Assembly: GCA_013823505.1 (NCBI GenBank)
Contig: PNMH01000008.1
Location: 22,828 to 86,827, forward strand
DNA: 64,000 bases
Source of the DNA: Polaromonas sp.
GTDB taxonomy: Bacteria; Pseudomonadota; Gammaproteobacteria; Burkholderiales; Burkholderiaceae
Reading direction: 5' to 3'
Positions 51,324 through 62,951 of this stretch are shown here, one piece after another. A program made the translations under genes and the position numbers. A model generated the notes under the pieces. That model was not told the origin of the DNA, searched no databases, and saw only the letters and a program-made list of their open reading frames with translations. Position 1 is the first letter of the stretch. Each line of letters starts with the position of its first letter.

Positions 51324-52109
51324 TCACTTACCCAGCATGCGCGAAAGTAGTCCTTTGCGCACCGGTTTGGAACGAGCATACGCCAGTATCACCGATATGT
51401 TGTCCCGCCCCCCGGCGTCGTTGGCGGCGTCCACCAGGGCCTGGGCTTTTTCTTCAAGTGTGCCGGCCGTCACGAGTATGGCGGCGATGCGCTCATCGCT
51501 CATCATGTCGCTCAACCCGTCTGAACAAAAAAGGTAGAGATCTTCGTCCTCGACCCGGTATTCGTTGACTTCGAGCAACACCGTGTCTTCAACACCGAGC
51601 GCACGGGTCACGAGGTTTTTGTGGGTTGCGTACTGCGCTTGCTCCAGCGAGATCAGGCCCGCATCGATCTGCTCCTGCAGCAGCGAGTGGTCGCGCGTGA
51701 TCTGCACGAAGCTGCCTTCCCGCAGGCGGTAGCAGCGCGAGTCGCCCACGTGCCCGATCATGACGCGCGCTTCCAGAAACACGCCCATCACCAGAGTCGT
51801 GCCCATGCCGGCGTATTGCGGGTTGGAGTTGGCGGCGTTGAAGATGGAACGGTTGGCGTTGTCGATGCAGATTTCCATGGCCCGGCGCAGTTCGCGCACG
51901 CTGGCATCCACGCCACCTTCGGCCATCCAGCGTCCCAGCTCGGTCTTGATGAACGTGGTGGCCATGGCGCTGGCCACTTCACCGGCGTTATAGCCGCCCA
52001 TGCCATCGGCCAGGACCGCAATCTGGTTCTCCGCATCGAGCGACACGGAGTCCTCGTTGTTGTCCCGAACCAGCCCCGGATCGGTCAGACAAAAATACTC
52101 AAAATTCAT
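51324..52109 (-). CDS. PP2C-type Ser/Thr protein phosphatase (Stp1-like)
   Basis: A 261-residue PPM phosphatase. Motifs: LVRDNNEDSVSLD, AVLADGMGGYNAGEVAS (metal Asp), GMGTTLVMGVF, IGHVGDSRCYRLREG, LFCSDGLSDMM and GGRDNISVILAYAR. Such enzymes dephosphorylate Hanks-type kinases and their targets; the cognate kinase is encoded directly upstream. A TATAAC -10 element ends nine bases before the ATG, so this gene may also have its own, almost leaderless, transcript. Confidence 0.92.
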   Translation of the reverse strand: MNFEYFCLTDPGLVRDNNEDSVSLDAENQIAVLADGMGGYNAGEVASAMATTFIKTELGRWMAEGGVDASVRELRRAMEICIDNANRSIFNAANSNPQYAGMGTTLVMGVFLEARVMIGHVGDSRCYRLREGSFVQITRDHSLLQEQIDAGLISLEQAQYATHKNLVTRALGVEDTVLLEVNEYRVEDEDLYLFCSDGLSDMMSDERIAAILVTAGTLEEKAQALVDAANDAGGRDNISVILAYARSKPVRKGLLSRMLGK

Positions 52110-52118
52110 AGAGTTCAA

Positions 52119-52124
52119 GTTATA
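52119..52124 (-). promoter_or_regulatory. TATAAC -10 element before the PP2C gene
   Basis: TATAAC on the - strand, nine bases from the ATG at 52109, within the 37-bp gap after the kinase gene. It predicts a transcript beginning only 2-3 nt before the start codon. The -35 match is poor. Confidence 0.4.
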
Positions 52125-52146
52125 CCCGCAGATCGATGCTGTCTTT

Positions 52147-54837
52147 TCAGGAACCGCGTGACGAAGCGGGCGGCGGCGTGACAAGGGTGGCAGCCATGGC
52201 GTTTTCCGAAGCGCGCGGGAAGGCGTGCGTGGCTTCAAACGCGCTCTCGCTTATTGCAGGCGCCACCCCATCGGGCGATGCCGACTCGTCGCCCGTATTC
52301 AAACAGCGCCGCAGCTGGACAGCCAGTTCCGCTCCGGTCTGGAATCGATCGCCGGGCGACTTGGCCAGGGTGCGTTCCAACACGTCGGCGAGGGCCTGAG
52401 AGAGTTCGGGTCGCAAGCTGCGCACGCTAGGCGCGGGCTGGTTGGCGATCTGGTACATGAGGGCGGCCATGGAGTCGCCCTTGAGCGGAAGGGTACCGGT
52501 GAGCAACTGGAACAGCATCACGCCCAGCGAATACAGATCGGAGCGACCGTCCACGTGCAGGCCAGCGAGTTGCTCGGGTGACATGAAGCTGGGCGTGCCC
52601 AGCACCATGCCGGTTTTGGTCTTGCTGGATCCGGTGATGCGCGCGATGCCGAAGTCGGTCACCTTGACCGACTGTGTCGCGGTTTCAAACATCACATTGG
52701 CGGGTTTGATGTCACGGTGCACCACCTGCTGACGGTGGGCGTGTTCGAGCGCCAGCGCCACCTGCTCGCCGATGCTCAGCACCGTCGCCACTGGCAACAA
52801 GTTGCCAGGGCGCGAGTACTCCACCAGATCACGACCCGGCAGGAACTCCATGGCGATGTAGGCGAGGTCGTGCTCTTCACCCGCATCGAAGATGGTGACG
52901 ATGTTCGGGTGCTGCAGCCGTCCGGCGGTTTCGGCCTCGCGAAAGAAGCGCTCGCGCACATCGACCAGCTCGGAGCCTTCGAACTCGGCGCTCAGCGCCA
53001 GGGTCTTGATGGCCACCGTGCGGCCAATCTTCGGGTCGCGCCCTTGATACACAACGCCCATCGCGCCCTTACCCAGTTCCTTTTCCACCTGGTAGCGACC
53101 CAGCATGGGTTTTTCCGCGCCGCCGTGGTCCAGCAGCAGGGTGCCACCGGGGTGCGATGAGCCACCACCCAGCACCACCGTTTCCGACAGGTTCTTCGCC
53201 CGCTTCAAGCGTCGCTGCACATCGACATCGGTGCGGTCGAGTTTGGTCATGTGCTCGTAGACCGCTTCGGCCTTGTTGAACTGGCGTTTGCGCTCGAAGT
53301 CCAGCGCGAGGTGCTTGAGGTTGTCCATCAGCGCATCGCTGAAAGGCACGCGGCGCATGCGGTCAAACGCCATGTCGAGTTGTCCCTGACCCTGCAATGC
53401 CAGGCCCATCATGCGGTTGGTCTCGGCCGACTCTTCGTCCGACTTGACCTTGCCCGCCTCGGTGACCAGAAAGCGGCGGGTGGTGAGCGCGAGGTGCCCG
53501 ATGAGCAGAAGCGCCGCCGGAAACACGAGCTGCAGCCAAGTGGCCGCGACGGACAACAATCCAAACTCGGCGCCCAGCAACGCCACGAAGAGTGCGCCGG
53601 TGCACGCGGCACCGGCAGCCGCCGACAACCGGGGCAACAGCCAGACGATGTAGGCAGCGATCAGCAACAAGGCCGCAAACACCGCATAGCCGCCCCACAG
53701 CGGCTGCACGATGTGGTGCCCGCTCAGGATGCTGGAGGTGATATGGGCCAGGATGGCGGCGGGCGACATGGCGGCCGACACCGGCGTGGTGAACAAGGTG
53801 CCCACCCCTGCGGCAGTCGCGCCGATGATCACGATCTTGTCGGCGTATTTGCTGGCGGGAATGCGGCCGGAGAGCACGTCGTAAAACGAGTCCACCGCAA
53901 ACGCCGGTTTGCCGTCACGGTCGGGGTAAAACTGCGGCAGCAGTCTCGCCGCGCTGTCGGTGGGGACCACGCTGCGACCGAGCTGCACGCCTTCGCCCGG
54001 CAGCAGCTGCATGTCTTTCGCCGTGAGGTTCAAACTGTTCGCGGCGATGGCCAAGGCCATGGAAGGCACGGCAAAACCGTCAAACTGGACCAGCAATCCT
54101 TCTTGTCGCACCGAGCCGTCGACATCGGGCAACTGGTTGAGATGCCCCACGGCTCGGGCCGCTTCACCGATGGCGGTCAGCGGTTGCTGCGAACGCAGGG
54201 CCGGCACGCCAAAGGCGGAGTTGTCGGCGATGGCGCTGCGCTGGGCGAACGCCGGCAGGGGCTGGTCCACACGCCCCTGAGGTTCGCCAAGCTCGAAGAC
54301 CGAAGGCACGATCACGTTGCCCGCGCGCGTCATGCTGGCCACCAGGCGGGCGTCGGAGTCGAGCTGTTGTTCGGCCTGACCGATGAAGCCCAGCAAGCGC
54401 TGGCGGCCCTCGTCACCCAGATCGGTCAGAGGAGCGCTGCCCGCCTGAGACCCGTCGAGCAGGCCACGCAGTTCGCGCAGTTGCACCAACCCCCGGTCGG
54501 TCTGGGGTTCAAAGAAAAAGGCGGTGTTCGCCACCGTTTTGGCACCGGCAGCACCCAGCTGATCGATGAGCTGGGCGTGCACCTCGCGCGGCCAAGGCCA
54601 GCGACCAATGTTGGCCACACTCTGGTCGTCAATGGCGATGACCGCGATGCGGTCGCTGGGCAAGCGGCTGGACTGCGTGCTGGCCAGGTCGTAGAAGCGA
54701 CGCTCCAGGCCGCTGAAGAAATCCGTGGCGGCGTTCAGGGCAACAACCGCCAAAACGACGGCGAGCCCCATGGCCGCGTCGGAGCGCCACAACGAGCGCT
54801 TGCGCTTGGGCCGGTTCGGGCGTTGGCTGGTGGACAC
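52147..54837 (-). CDS. CHASE2-sensor Ser/Thr protein kinase
   Basis: An 896-residue membrane kinase. Basic N-terminus, TM (21-40), CHASE2 sensor (45-360; IAVIAIDDQSVANIGRWPWPR), three TMs (375-455), a helical TPR-like segment (475-545), then a Hanks-type kinase at 580-845. The kinase has LGKGAMGVVYQG (588-599), Lys611 in VAIKTL, HRDIKPANV (707-715, catalytic Asp709), DFG (728-730) and GTPSFMSPEQL. Complete and probably active. The outward CHASE2 domain would sense an unknown periplasmic cue. It begins with GTG at 54837. It heads the operon with PP2C, FHA, a second CHASE2 protein and a phosphodiesterase-like enzyme. Confidence 0.9.
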   Translation of the reverse strand: MSTSQRPNRPKRKRSLWRSDAAMGLAVVLAVVALNAATDFFSGLERRFYDLASTQSSRLPSDRIAVIAIDDQSVANIGRWPWPREVHAQLIDQLGAAGAKTVANTAFFFEPQTDRGLVQLRELRGLLDGSQAGSAPLTDLGDEGRQRLLGFIGQAEQQLDSDARLVASMTRAGNVIVPSVFELGEPQGRVDQPLPAFAQRSAIADNSAFGVPALRSQQPLTAIGEAARAVGHLNQLPDVDGSVRQEGLLVQFDGFAVPSMALAIAANSLNLTAKDMQLLPGEGVQLGRSVVPTDSAARLLPQFYPDRDGKPAFAVDSFYDVLSGRIPASKYADKIVIIGATAAGVGTLFTTPVSAAMSPAAILAHITSSILSGHHIVQPLWGGYAVFAALLLIAAYIVWLLPRLSAAAGAACTGALFVALLGAEFGLLSVAATWLQLVFPAALLLIGHLALTTRRFLVTEAGKVKSDEESAETNRMMGLALQGQGQLDMAFDRMRRVPFSDALMDNLKHLALDFERKRQFNKAEAVYEHMTKLDRTDVDVQRRLKRAKNLSETVVLGGGSSHPGGTLLLDHGGAEKPMLGRYQVEKELGKGAMGVVYQGRDPKIGRTVAIKTLALSAEFEGSELVDVRERFFREAETAGRLQHPNIVTIFDAGEEHDLAYIAMEFLPGRDLVEYSRPGNLLPVATVLSIGEQVALALEHAHRQQVVHRDIKPANVMFETATQSVKVTDFGIARITGSSKTKTGMVLGTPSFMSPEQLAGLHVDGRSDLYSLGVMLFQLLTGTLPLKGDSMAALMYQIANQPAPSVRSLRPELSQALADVLERTLAKSPGDRFQTGAELAVQLRRCLNTGDESASPDGVAPAISESAFEATHAFPRASENAMAATLVTPPPASSRGS

Positions 54838-55023
54838 GGGTGAGGGACCGGGTTGGTTTCAATGCGGGCGGTCGAGCACGCATTGAAACGCGGCCCTGCA
54901 AGACTCATCGGGTGTCAGCGGCAGGCATTGACCCCAAGTTGTAGCATTTTGTTTCAGGCCCAGCCCGCAGGGCAAGCACTTCTGTGTGTTTGAAGTCGCA
55001 CACAGGCGGCAAGCGAAAAAAAA

Positions 55024-55041
55024 GGCAACGCTAGCGTTGCC
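55024..55041 (-). terminator. Terminator of the sucCD operon
   Basis: GGCAACG-CTAG-CGTTGCC, a perfect stem, followed on the - strand by a run of eight T. It ends sucCD 25 bp after the sucD stop. Confidence 0.92.
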
Positions 55042-55066
55042 TTTGTCACGTCAACCCTTGGGAGCT

Positions 55067-55960
55067 TTACAGCTGGGCCTTGAGCAACTTGCCCAGTTCG
55101 GACGGGTTGCGGGTGATGATGAAGCCCGACTCCTCCATGATGGCGAGCTTGGCATCGGCCGTGTCGGCACCACCGGAAATCAGCGCGCCGGCGTGGCCCA
55201 TGCGCTTGCCAGGAGGGGCGGTCACACCAGCGATGAAGCCAACGATGGGCTTCTTCATGTTGGCCTTGCACCACATGGCGGCTTCGGCTTCGTCCGGGCC
55301 ACCGATCTCGCCGATCATGATCACGGCATCGGTGTCCGGATCGTCGTTGAAAGCCTTCATCACATCGATGTGCTTCAGGCCGTTGATCGGGTCACCACCG
55401 ATACCAACGGCGCTGGACTGGCCCAGACCCACTTCGGTCAGCATGGCCACGGCTTCATAAGTCAGCGTGCCCGAACGGGACACGACGCCGATACGACCTT
55501 TGCGGTGGATGTGGCCAGGCATGATGCCGATCTTGATTTCGTCGGGCGTGATCAGACCGGGGCAGTTCGGGCCCAGCAGCAAGGTTTTCTTGCCACCAGC
55601 GGCTTCTTTGGCCTTCATGCGGTTGCGCACTTCCAGCATGTCCTTGACCGGAATGCCTTCGGTGATGCAGATCGCCATGTCCAGATCGGCTTCCACGGCT
55701 TCCCAGATGGCCGCAGCAGCGCCGGCGGGCGGCACGTAGATCACCGACACGGTGGCGCCGGTCTGGTGAGCGGCTTCCTTGACCGAGGCGTAGATCGGGA
55801 TGTTGAAGATCGACTCGCCGGCCTTTTTCGGGTTCACACCGGCCACGAAGGCGTTTTTGCCGTTCGCGTATTCCTGGCACTTTTCGGTGTGGAACTGACC
55901 GGTTTTTCCGGTGATGCCCTGGGTGATGACCTTGGTGTCTTTGTTGATGTAGATCGACAT
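55067..55960 (-). CDS. sucD: Succinyl-CoA synthetase alpha subunit
   Basis: A 297-residue SucD. CoA-binding N-domain (VITQGITGKTGQFHTEKC), TLLLGPNCPGLITPDE, VGIGGDPINGLKHIDV and the phospho-histidine loop RMGHAGALISGG near residue 250. With SucC it converts succinyl-CoA to succinate with ATP/GTP formation in the TCA cycle. AGGAAAC gives the ribosome site. It follows sucC by 52 bp and ends in a strong terminator. Confidence 0.97.
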   Translation of the reverse strand: MSIYINKDTKVITQGITGKTGQFHTEKCQEYANGKNAFVAGVNPKKAGESIFNIPIYASVKEAAHQTGATVSVIYVPPAGAAAAIWEAVEADLDMAICITEGIPVKDMLEVRNRMKAKEAAGGKKTLLLGPNCPGLITPDEIKIGIMPGHIHRKGRIGVVSRSGTLTYEAVAMLTEVGLGQSSAVGIGGDPINGLKHIDVMKAFNDDPDTDAVIMIGEIGGPDEAEAAMWCKANMKKPIVGFIAGVTAPPGKRMGHAGALISGGADTADAKLAIMEESGFIITRNPSELGKLLKAQL

Positions 55961-56012
55961 GGTGTGTTTCCTAGTCAGTTGAGGACAGCGCTTGCGGCCG
56001 TCCCCAAGGTCA

Positions 56013-57173
<1,161 letters not shown>

Positions 57174-57269
57174 GAGGGCTCTCTCAGGAATGGGTAGAGG
57201 GATCGTCGACCGACCGCAGCGGAGGGTCGAAAAGCGGGCACTGAAAATCAGCAACCGAGAACTGTATCA

Positions 57270-57284
57270 TGGTGCATCGCACCA
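57270..57284. promoter_or_regulatory. Inverted repeat (PhaR-box-like) upstream of sucC
   Basis: TGGTGC-ATC-GCACCA is a perfect 6-bp inverted repeat. Within it TGCATCGCACCA (57273-57284) fits the consensus TGCRNYGCASMA that I recall for the polyhydroxybutyrate regulator PhaR. It lies just upstream of an extended -10 (TGATACAGT, - strand) for sucC, where a repressor would act. Confidence 0.45.
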
Positions 57285-57363
57285 AAATCGCGCACAGCAA
57301 ACACGCTGGGCACCCCGATTGTTGGAGGCTCTCCTGAATCTTCACTGACAAGGCAGACCGGCC

Positions 57364-58275
57364 ATGACCAAGGTTTTCATCGACGGCGAAGCCGGTACCA
57401 CCGGGCTTCAAATTCGCGAACGGCTGCAGCGCATGCCCGCCGTCGAGCTGGTGAGCATCGCCCCAGAGCGTCGCAAGGATCCGGCGGCCAAACGAGAGCT
57501 CATGGCCCAGGTGGACCTTGTCATTCTGTGCCTACATGACGACGCGGCGCGCGAGTCGGTGGCCATGATCGACTCGATGGTCGGCCACCAACCCAAGATC
57601 ATTGACGCCTCCACGGCGCACCGCACGGCGCCGGGCTGGGTGTTCGGTTTTCCCGAACTCGCGATCGATCAGCGCCAAGCGGTGGTGAACGCAAGTCGCG
57701 TGGCCAACCCGGGCTGTTACGCCAGCGGCGCCATCGCCTTGTTGCGTCCTCTGGTGGACGCCGGCGTGCTGCCCGCCGATCACCCGGTTTGTTTGCCGGC
57801 GGTGAGCGGTTACTCGGGCGGCGGTCGCACCATGATCGAAGCCTACGAGAAGGGCGAAGCGCCGGCCTACGAGCTGTATGCGCTGAGCCTCCAGCACAAG
57901 CACATCCCCGAAATCATGGCCTACACCGGCCTCACACGCCGACCCATCTTCATGCCTGCCGTGGGCAACTTTGTCCAAGGCATGTTGGTGGAGCTGCCGC
58001 TGCACCTGGACACCTTGCCTGGCAAGCCCACGCTGGCCGATTTGCATGCCATCTATGCGAAGCACTACGAGGGCAGCGAGTGGGTGAGCGCCGAGGCTGC
58101 CACCGAAAACGGCAAGCTCGACGCGCTGGCGCTCAACGACACGAACAAGCTGGAGATTCGGGTGTTCGGGAACGAGGCGGCCCACCACGCCGTGGTGGTG
58201 GCCCGGCTGGACAACCTGGGCAAAGGCGCCAGCGGCGCCGCGGTGCAAAACCTGAAACTGATGCTCGGGCTTTAA
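57364..58275 (+). CDS. argC: N-acetyl-gamma-glutamyl-phosphate reductase (type 2)
   Basis: A 303-residue protein of the shorter type 2 Arg[20 protein letters not shown] (NADP loop), [21 protein letters not shown], catalytic Cys118 in NPGCYASGA, and [11 protein letters not shown]. It reduces N-acetylglutamyl phosphate in arginine synthesis. No other arg gene is adjacent. It is divergent from sucC and convergent with recX; the two stop codons overlap inside a 16-bp palindrome. Confidence 0.95.
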   Translation: MTKVFIDGEAGTTGLQIRERLQRMPAVELVSIAPERRKDPAAKRELMAQVDLVILCLHDDAARESVAMIDSMVGHQPKIIDASTAHRTAPGWVFGFPELAIDQRQAVVNASRVANPGCYASGAIALLRPLVDAGVLPADHPVCLPAVSGYSGGGRTMIEAYEKGEAPAYELYALSLQHKHIPEIMAYTGLTRRPIFMPAVGNFVQGMLVELPLHLDTLPGKPTLADLHAIYAKHYEGSEWVSAEAATENGKLDALALNDTNKLEIRVFGNEAAHHAVVVARLDNLGKGASGAAVQNLKLMLGL

Positions 58276-58281
58276 AGCCCG
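58266..58281. terminator. Palindrome over the shared argC/recX stop codons
   Basis: CGGGCTTTAAAGCCCG is perfectly symmetric and contains TAA stops for both convergent genes (58273-58275 on +, 58274-58272 on -). It could act as a short bidirectional terminator, though it lacks a T-run and a loop. Confidence 0.4.
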
Positions 58282-58733
58282 GCGTCATCGTCCACGGCGC
58301 CCTGCACCACGCGCCGGATCGCTTCTCCGCCAAAGCCGCGCGAAGCCAGGAACCGCATCTGTTTGCCACGCTCGGCCAGGTCGGCGGGCGGCTGGCCGAA
58401 CTTCTTGCGCCAGACCTCGCGGGCGCGCGCCACCTCGGTGCCTTGCAGGCCCGCCACGGCCTCGGCCACCGCCTGCGGGTCCAGTCCCTTGGCTTGCAAT
58501 TCCTGGCGCACGCGGGAAGCACCGAGCTTCACGGAGCGCTGGTGCACCACCGACTCGATCACACGCTGTTCGTTGATGAAGCCCTTGGCTTCCAGCTCGT
58601 CCAGCGCTTTCGCCAGCTCGCCGGGTTCGGTCTCGTGCGCTTTGAGCTTGCGCTGCAACTCGGCGCGAGAGTGCTCGCGGCCCGAGAGCAGGCGCAGCGC
58701 GCGCCCTTTGATGGAAATCTGGTTGAAGCCCAT
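58272..58733 (-). CDS. recX: RecA regulatory protein RecX
   Basis: A 153-residue helical Rec[59 protein letters not shown], and [16 protein letters not shown]. It inhibits RecA filament growth. It lies 127 bp downstream of recA on the same strand, as usual. Its ribosome site (GGAGG) is at the very edge of the dispersed repeat that fills the recA-recX gap. Confidence 0.92.
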   Translation of the reverse strand: MGFNQISIKGRALRLLSGREHSRAELQRKLKAHETEPGELAKALDELEAKGFINEQRVIESVVHQRSVKLGASRVRQELQAKGLDPQAVAEAVAGLQGTEVARAREVWRKKFGQPPADLAERGKQMRFLASRGFGGEAIRRVVQGAVDDDAGL

Positions 58734-58743
58734 GTCAGGACCT

Positions 58744-58816
58744 CCGCCGGGCCGTCCCAAGGAGGGCCAGCGCCCCCTCGGGGGGCAGCGACGACACGAA
58801 GTGCGGAGCGTGGGGG
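58744..58816 (-). repeat. Dispersed GC-rich Comamonadaceae-type repeat, copy 2
   Basis: Read on the - strand: CCCCCACGCTCCGC, then CGCTGCCCCCCGAGGGGGCG and CCTTGGGACGGCCCGGCGG. It matches copy 1 (40812-40885) in opposite orientation. It lies between recA and recX. Confidence 0.7.
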
Positions 58817-58860
58817 TTCATGGCATCACCCGTTCACGACCCAGGCCGTGAGCGTTGCCC

Positions 58861-59976
<1,116 letters not shown>

Positions 59977-60032
59977 GGGGTGCTCCTGGGCTGGTTGGAA
60001 GGGTTGGCAAGACCTGTGTGGTTGCGTACAGG

Positions 60033-60048
60033 CTGGATGCTTGAACAG
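60033..60048. promoter_or_regulatory. LexA (SOS) box upstream of recA
   Basis: CTGGATGCTTGAACAG fits CTG-N10-CAG, the LexA core of most beta- and gammaproteobacteria. The interior is less A/T-alternating than consensus CTGTATATATATACAG. Its place between recA and the divergent MarR gene could put both under SOS control. Confidence 0.6.
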
Positions 60049-60112
60049 CAGTTTACCGCCGGGTTGAAATCAATTCAGTCATTATTTGGTCAGTTTGCCT
60101 TACCATTAGCCG

Positions 60113-60628
60113 ATGCTCGACAACACCCCCGAACCCGACGACCGCTGGCGCGGCGGCCATCTCGGCCGCCTCATGGGCCTGGCGCTGCGCCGCTTCGACG
60201 AGCGGGTGCTCAGCCTGATGGCGCACGACGCCAATGTGCCGCTGGCGCTCTCGCACCTGGCCGCACGCGCGCAGGTGGGCGCGGCGCACATCCACATCAC
60301 GCGCCACCTCGGCCTGCACGGCTCACGCCTGACCGAACTGGCGCACCAGGCCGGCATGAGCAAGCAAGCCATGGGCGATCTGGTCACGCAGTGCGAGGCC
60401 TGGGGGCTGGTGCGTCGCGAACCCGATCCGCGCGACGCCCGGGCGCGGCGCATCGTTTTCACCGATACCGGCCTGCTCTGGCTGGACGCATTCCGGGCGG
60501 CGGTGGCGCAGGCTGAAGCCGAGTTCCGCTCGCAGGTGGGCGACGCGGTGGCCACGGTGGTGGCGCTCGGCCTGGAGGCCTACGGGTCGGAAGCCCCCGG
60601 TGCACGCGCGGCCGTGCCAGCCCGGTGA
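60113..60628 (+). CDS. MarR-family transcriptional regulator
   Basis: A 171-residue winged-helix regulator. The DNA-binding part is ITRHLGLHGSRLTELAHQAGMSKQAMGDLVTQCEAWGLVRREPDPRDARARRIVFTDTG (in pieces; residues ~63-122), with the typical MarR wing DPRDARARRI. Ligand and targets unknown. A short palindrome TTGA-AA-TCAA (60064-60073) upstream may be its own operator. It is divergent from recA and shares the intergenic region holding the LexA box. Confidence 0.85.
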   Translation: MLDNTPEPDDRWRGGHLGRLMGLALRRFDERVLSLMAHDANVPLALSHLAARAQVGAAHIHITRHLGLHGSRLTELAHQAGMSKQAMGDLVTQCEAWGLVRREPDPRDARARRIVFTDTGLLWLDAFRAAVAQAEAEFRSQVGDAVATVVALGLEAYGSEAPGARAAVPAR

Positions 60629-60669
60629 AACCCTGCCATCCATCCCGCTACAGCGCGGGGTATGCGCCC

Positions 60670-60675
60670 TAAAAT
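60670..60675 (+). promoter_or_regulatory. TAAAAT -10 element of the TctD/TctE-like pair
   Basis: TAAAAT, one base from consensus, 77 bp before the response regulator. A CCCGC/GCGGG hairpin (60644-60659) just upstream may end the MarR transcript. Confidence 0.4.
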
Positions 60676-60752
60676 GACTCAGGGTTGAAAGCCGCGTACC
60701 TTCGCGCCACGGCCCCATAACAACGCTGCCCGAACAGCACAGGAGACTCCCT

Positions 60753-61407
<655 letters not shown>

Positions 61408-61427
<20 letters not shown>

Positions 61428-62922
61428 CGGCCGGATCTTCAGCGAGCCGCTGCCACCGGTGGAAGGCCGGTCGGCGCCGAAGCCCTTCGGGCTGTTCCAG
61501 CGCGAACAACGCAGCCTGTTTGGCGAGATCCTGGACTGGATGCTCACGCCCCTGCTGCTGCTGTGGCCGTTGTCGCTCGTGCTCACCTGGTTCGTGGCGC
61601 AGGGCATCGCCAGCAAGCCGTTTGACCGAGCACTCGAATTCAACTTGCAAGCGCTCACCCAGTTCGTCGTGCGCGAAGACGACCAGATCACCTTCAAGCT
61701 CAACGCGCAGGCGCGCGATCTGCTGCGGGCCGACGACAGCGACCTCGTGTACTACCAGGTGCTGGATCCCCGCGGCACCCTCATCAGCGGCGAGCTGGAT
61801 TTCCCGCCACCGCGCGACAACGAAGCGCCCGAACCCGGGCGCGTGATGCTGCGCGACGATGTGGTGCGGGGCGACGAGGTGCGTGTCGCCTACACCTGGT
61901 TGGCACGCCACGACCCCGAGCGCCTGGTGCTGATGCAGGTGGCGGAGACCAAGGGCAAACGCTCCACACTGGCCGCCGAAATCGTCAAGGGCGTGATGGT
62001 GCCGCAGTTCGTCATCCTGCCGCTGGCGGTGCTGCTGGTGTGGCTGGCGCTGGTGCGCGGGATCCGCCCGCTCAACGAACTGGAGCAGCGCATCCGCGCG
62101 CGCAAGCCGGACGACCTGAGCCCGATCGAGGAGTCGTTCATTCCGCAGGAGGTGGCGCCGCTGGTGTCGTCCATCAACGACCTGCTGACGCGCTTGAAGA
62201 CATCACTCACCACGCAAAAGCGTTTTCTGGCCGATGCCGCGCACCAGCTCAAGACGCCCTTGGCGGGACTGCGCATGCAGGCCGAATTGGCGCAGCGCGA
62301 AACCGACCCGGTGGAGATACGGGGTTCGCTGCAGCAGATCGCGCGCTCCAGCGCACGCGCCACGCACACGGTGAACCAGCTGCTGGCGCTGGCCCGCGCC
62401 GAGACCACGGGTCGCACGCTGCCCAGCGCGCGCATCGACCTGGCCCGGCTGGTGCCCGACGTGGTGCAGGACTCGGTGCCCCGGGCACTGGAGGCCGGCA
62501 TCGACCTCGGTTTTGAAGGCCCGGGCGACACGCCCGACGACTGCCTGATGGAGGGCAACCCGACGCTCTTGCAGGAGATGGTGCGCAACCTGGTGGACAA
62601 CGCGATCCACTACACCGGGCAAGGCGGGGTGGTCACGGTGCGCGTGCTGCTCGACCGCTTCAGCGGCGTGCAAATCCTGCAGGTGGAAGACGACGGCCCG
62701 GGCATTCCGGAGAACGAGCGCGAGTTCGTGATGCAGCCCTTCTACCGCGCGCTGGGCACCAACGTCGACGGCTCAGGCCTGGGTTTGGCCATCGTGCTGG
62801 AGATCGTGCAGCAGCACGGTGCCACCGTGTCGATGGAAGACGCACACCCCGAACGCAGCCGGCGCGGCCTGCGGGTGTCGGTGCGGTTCACACCGACCAA
62901 GCCACCGGTCGTTCAGGAGTAA
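61408..62922 (+). CDS. TctE-like sensor histidine kinase
   Basis: A 504-residue membrane kinase. TM1 (about 46-66), periplasmic sensor (67-196) with the 2CSK_N pattern (ASKPFDRALEFNLQALTQFV), TM2 (about 197-218), HAMP-like linker, HisKA with His279 in DAAHQLKTPLAGLRMQ, and an HATPase domain (NLVDNAIHYTG, DDGPGIPENERE, GSGLGLAIVLEI). It phosphorylates the regulator encoded before it. I place the start at a TTG (61408) overlapping the regulator gene by 20 bp; the first in-frame ATG would cut into TM1. Confidence 0.87.
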
Positions 62923-62935
62923 CGCCCCGGGGAAG

Positions 62936-62951
62936 GCCGGCTCAAGCCGGC
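62936..62951. terminator. Hairpin between convergent kinase and GST genes
   Basis: GCCGGC-TCAA-GCCGGC flanked by AA/TT, overlapping the GST stop codon (62942-62944). It lacks a long T-run, so a weak bidirectional terminator at best. Confidence 0.4.
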
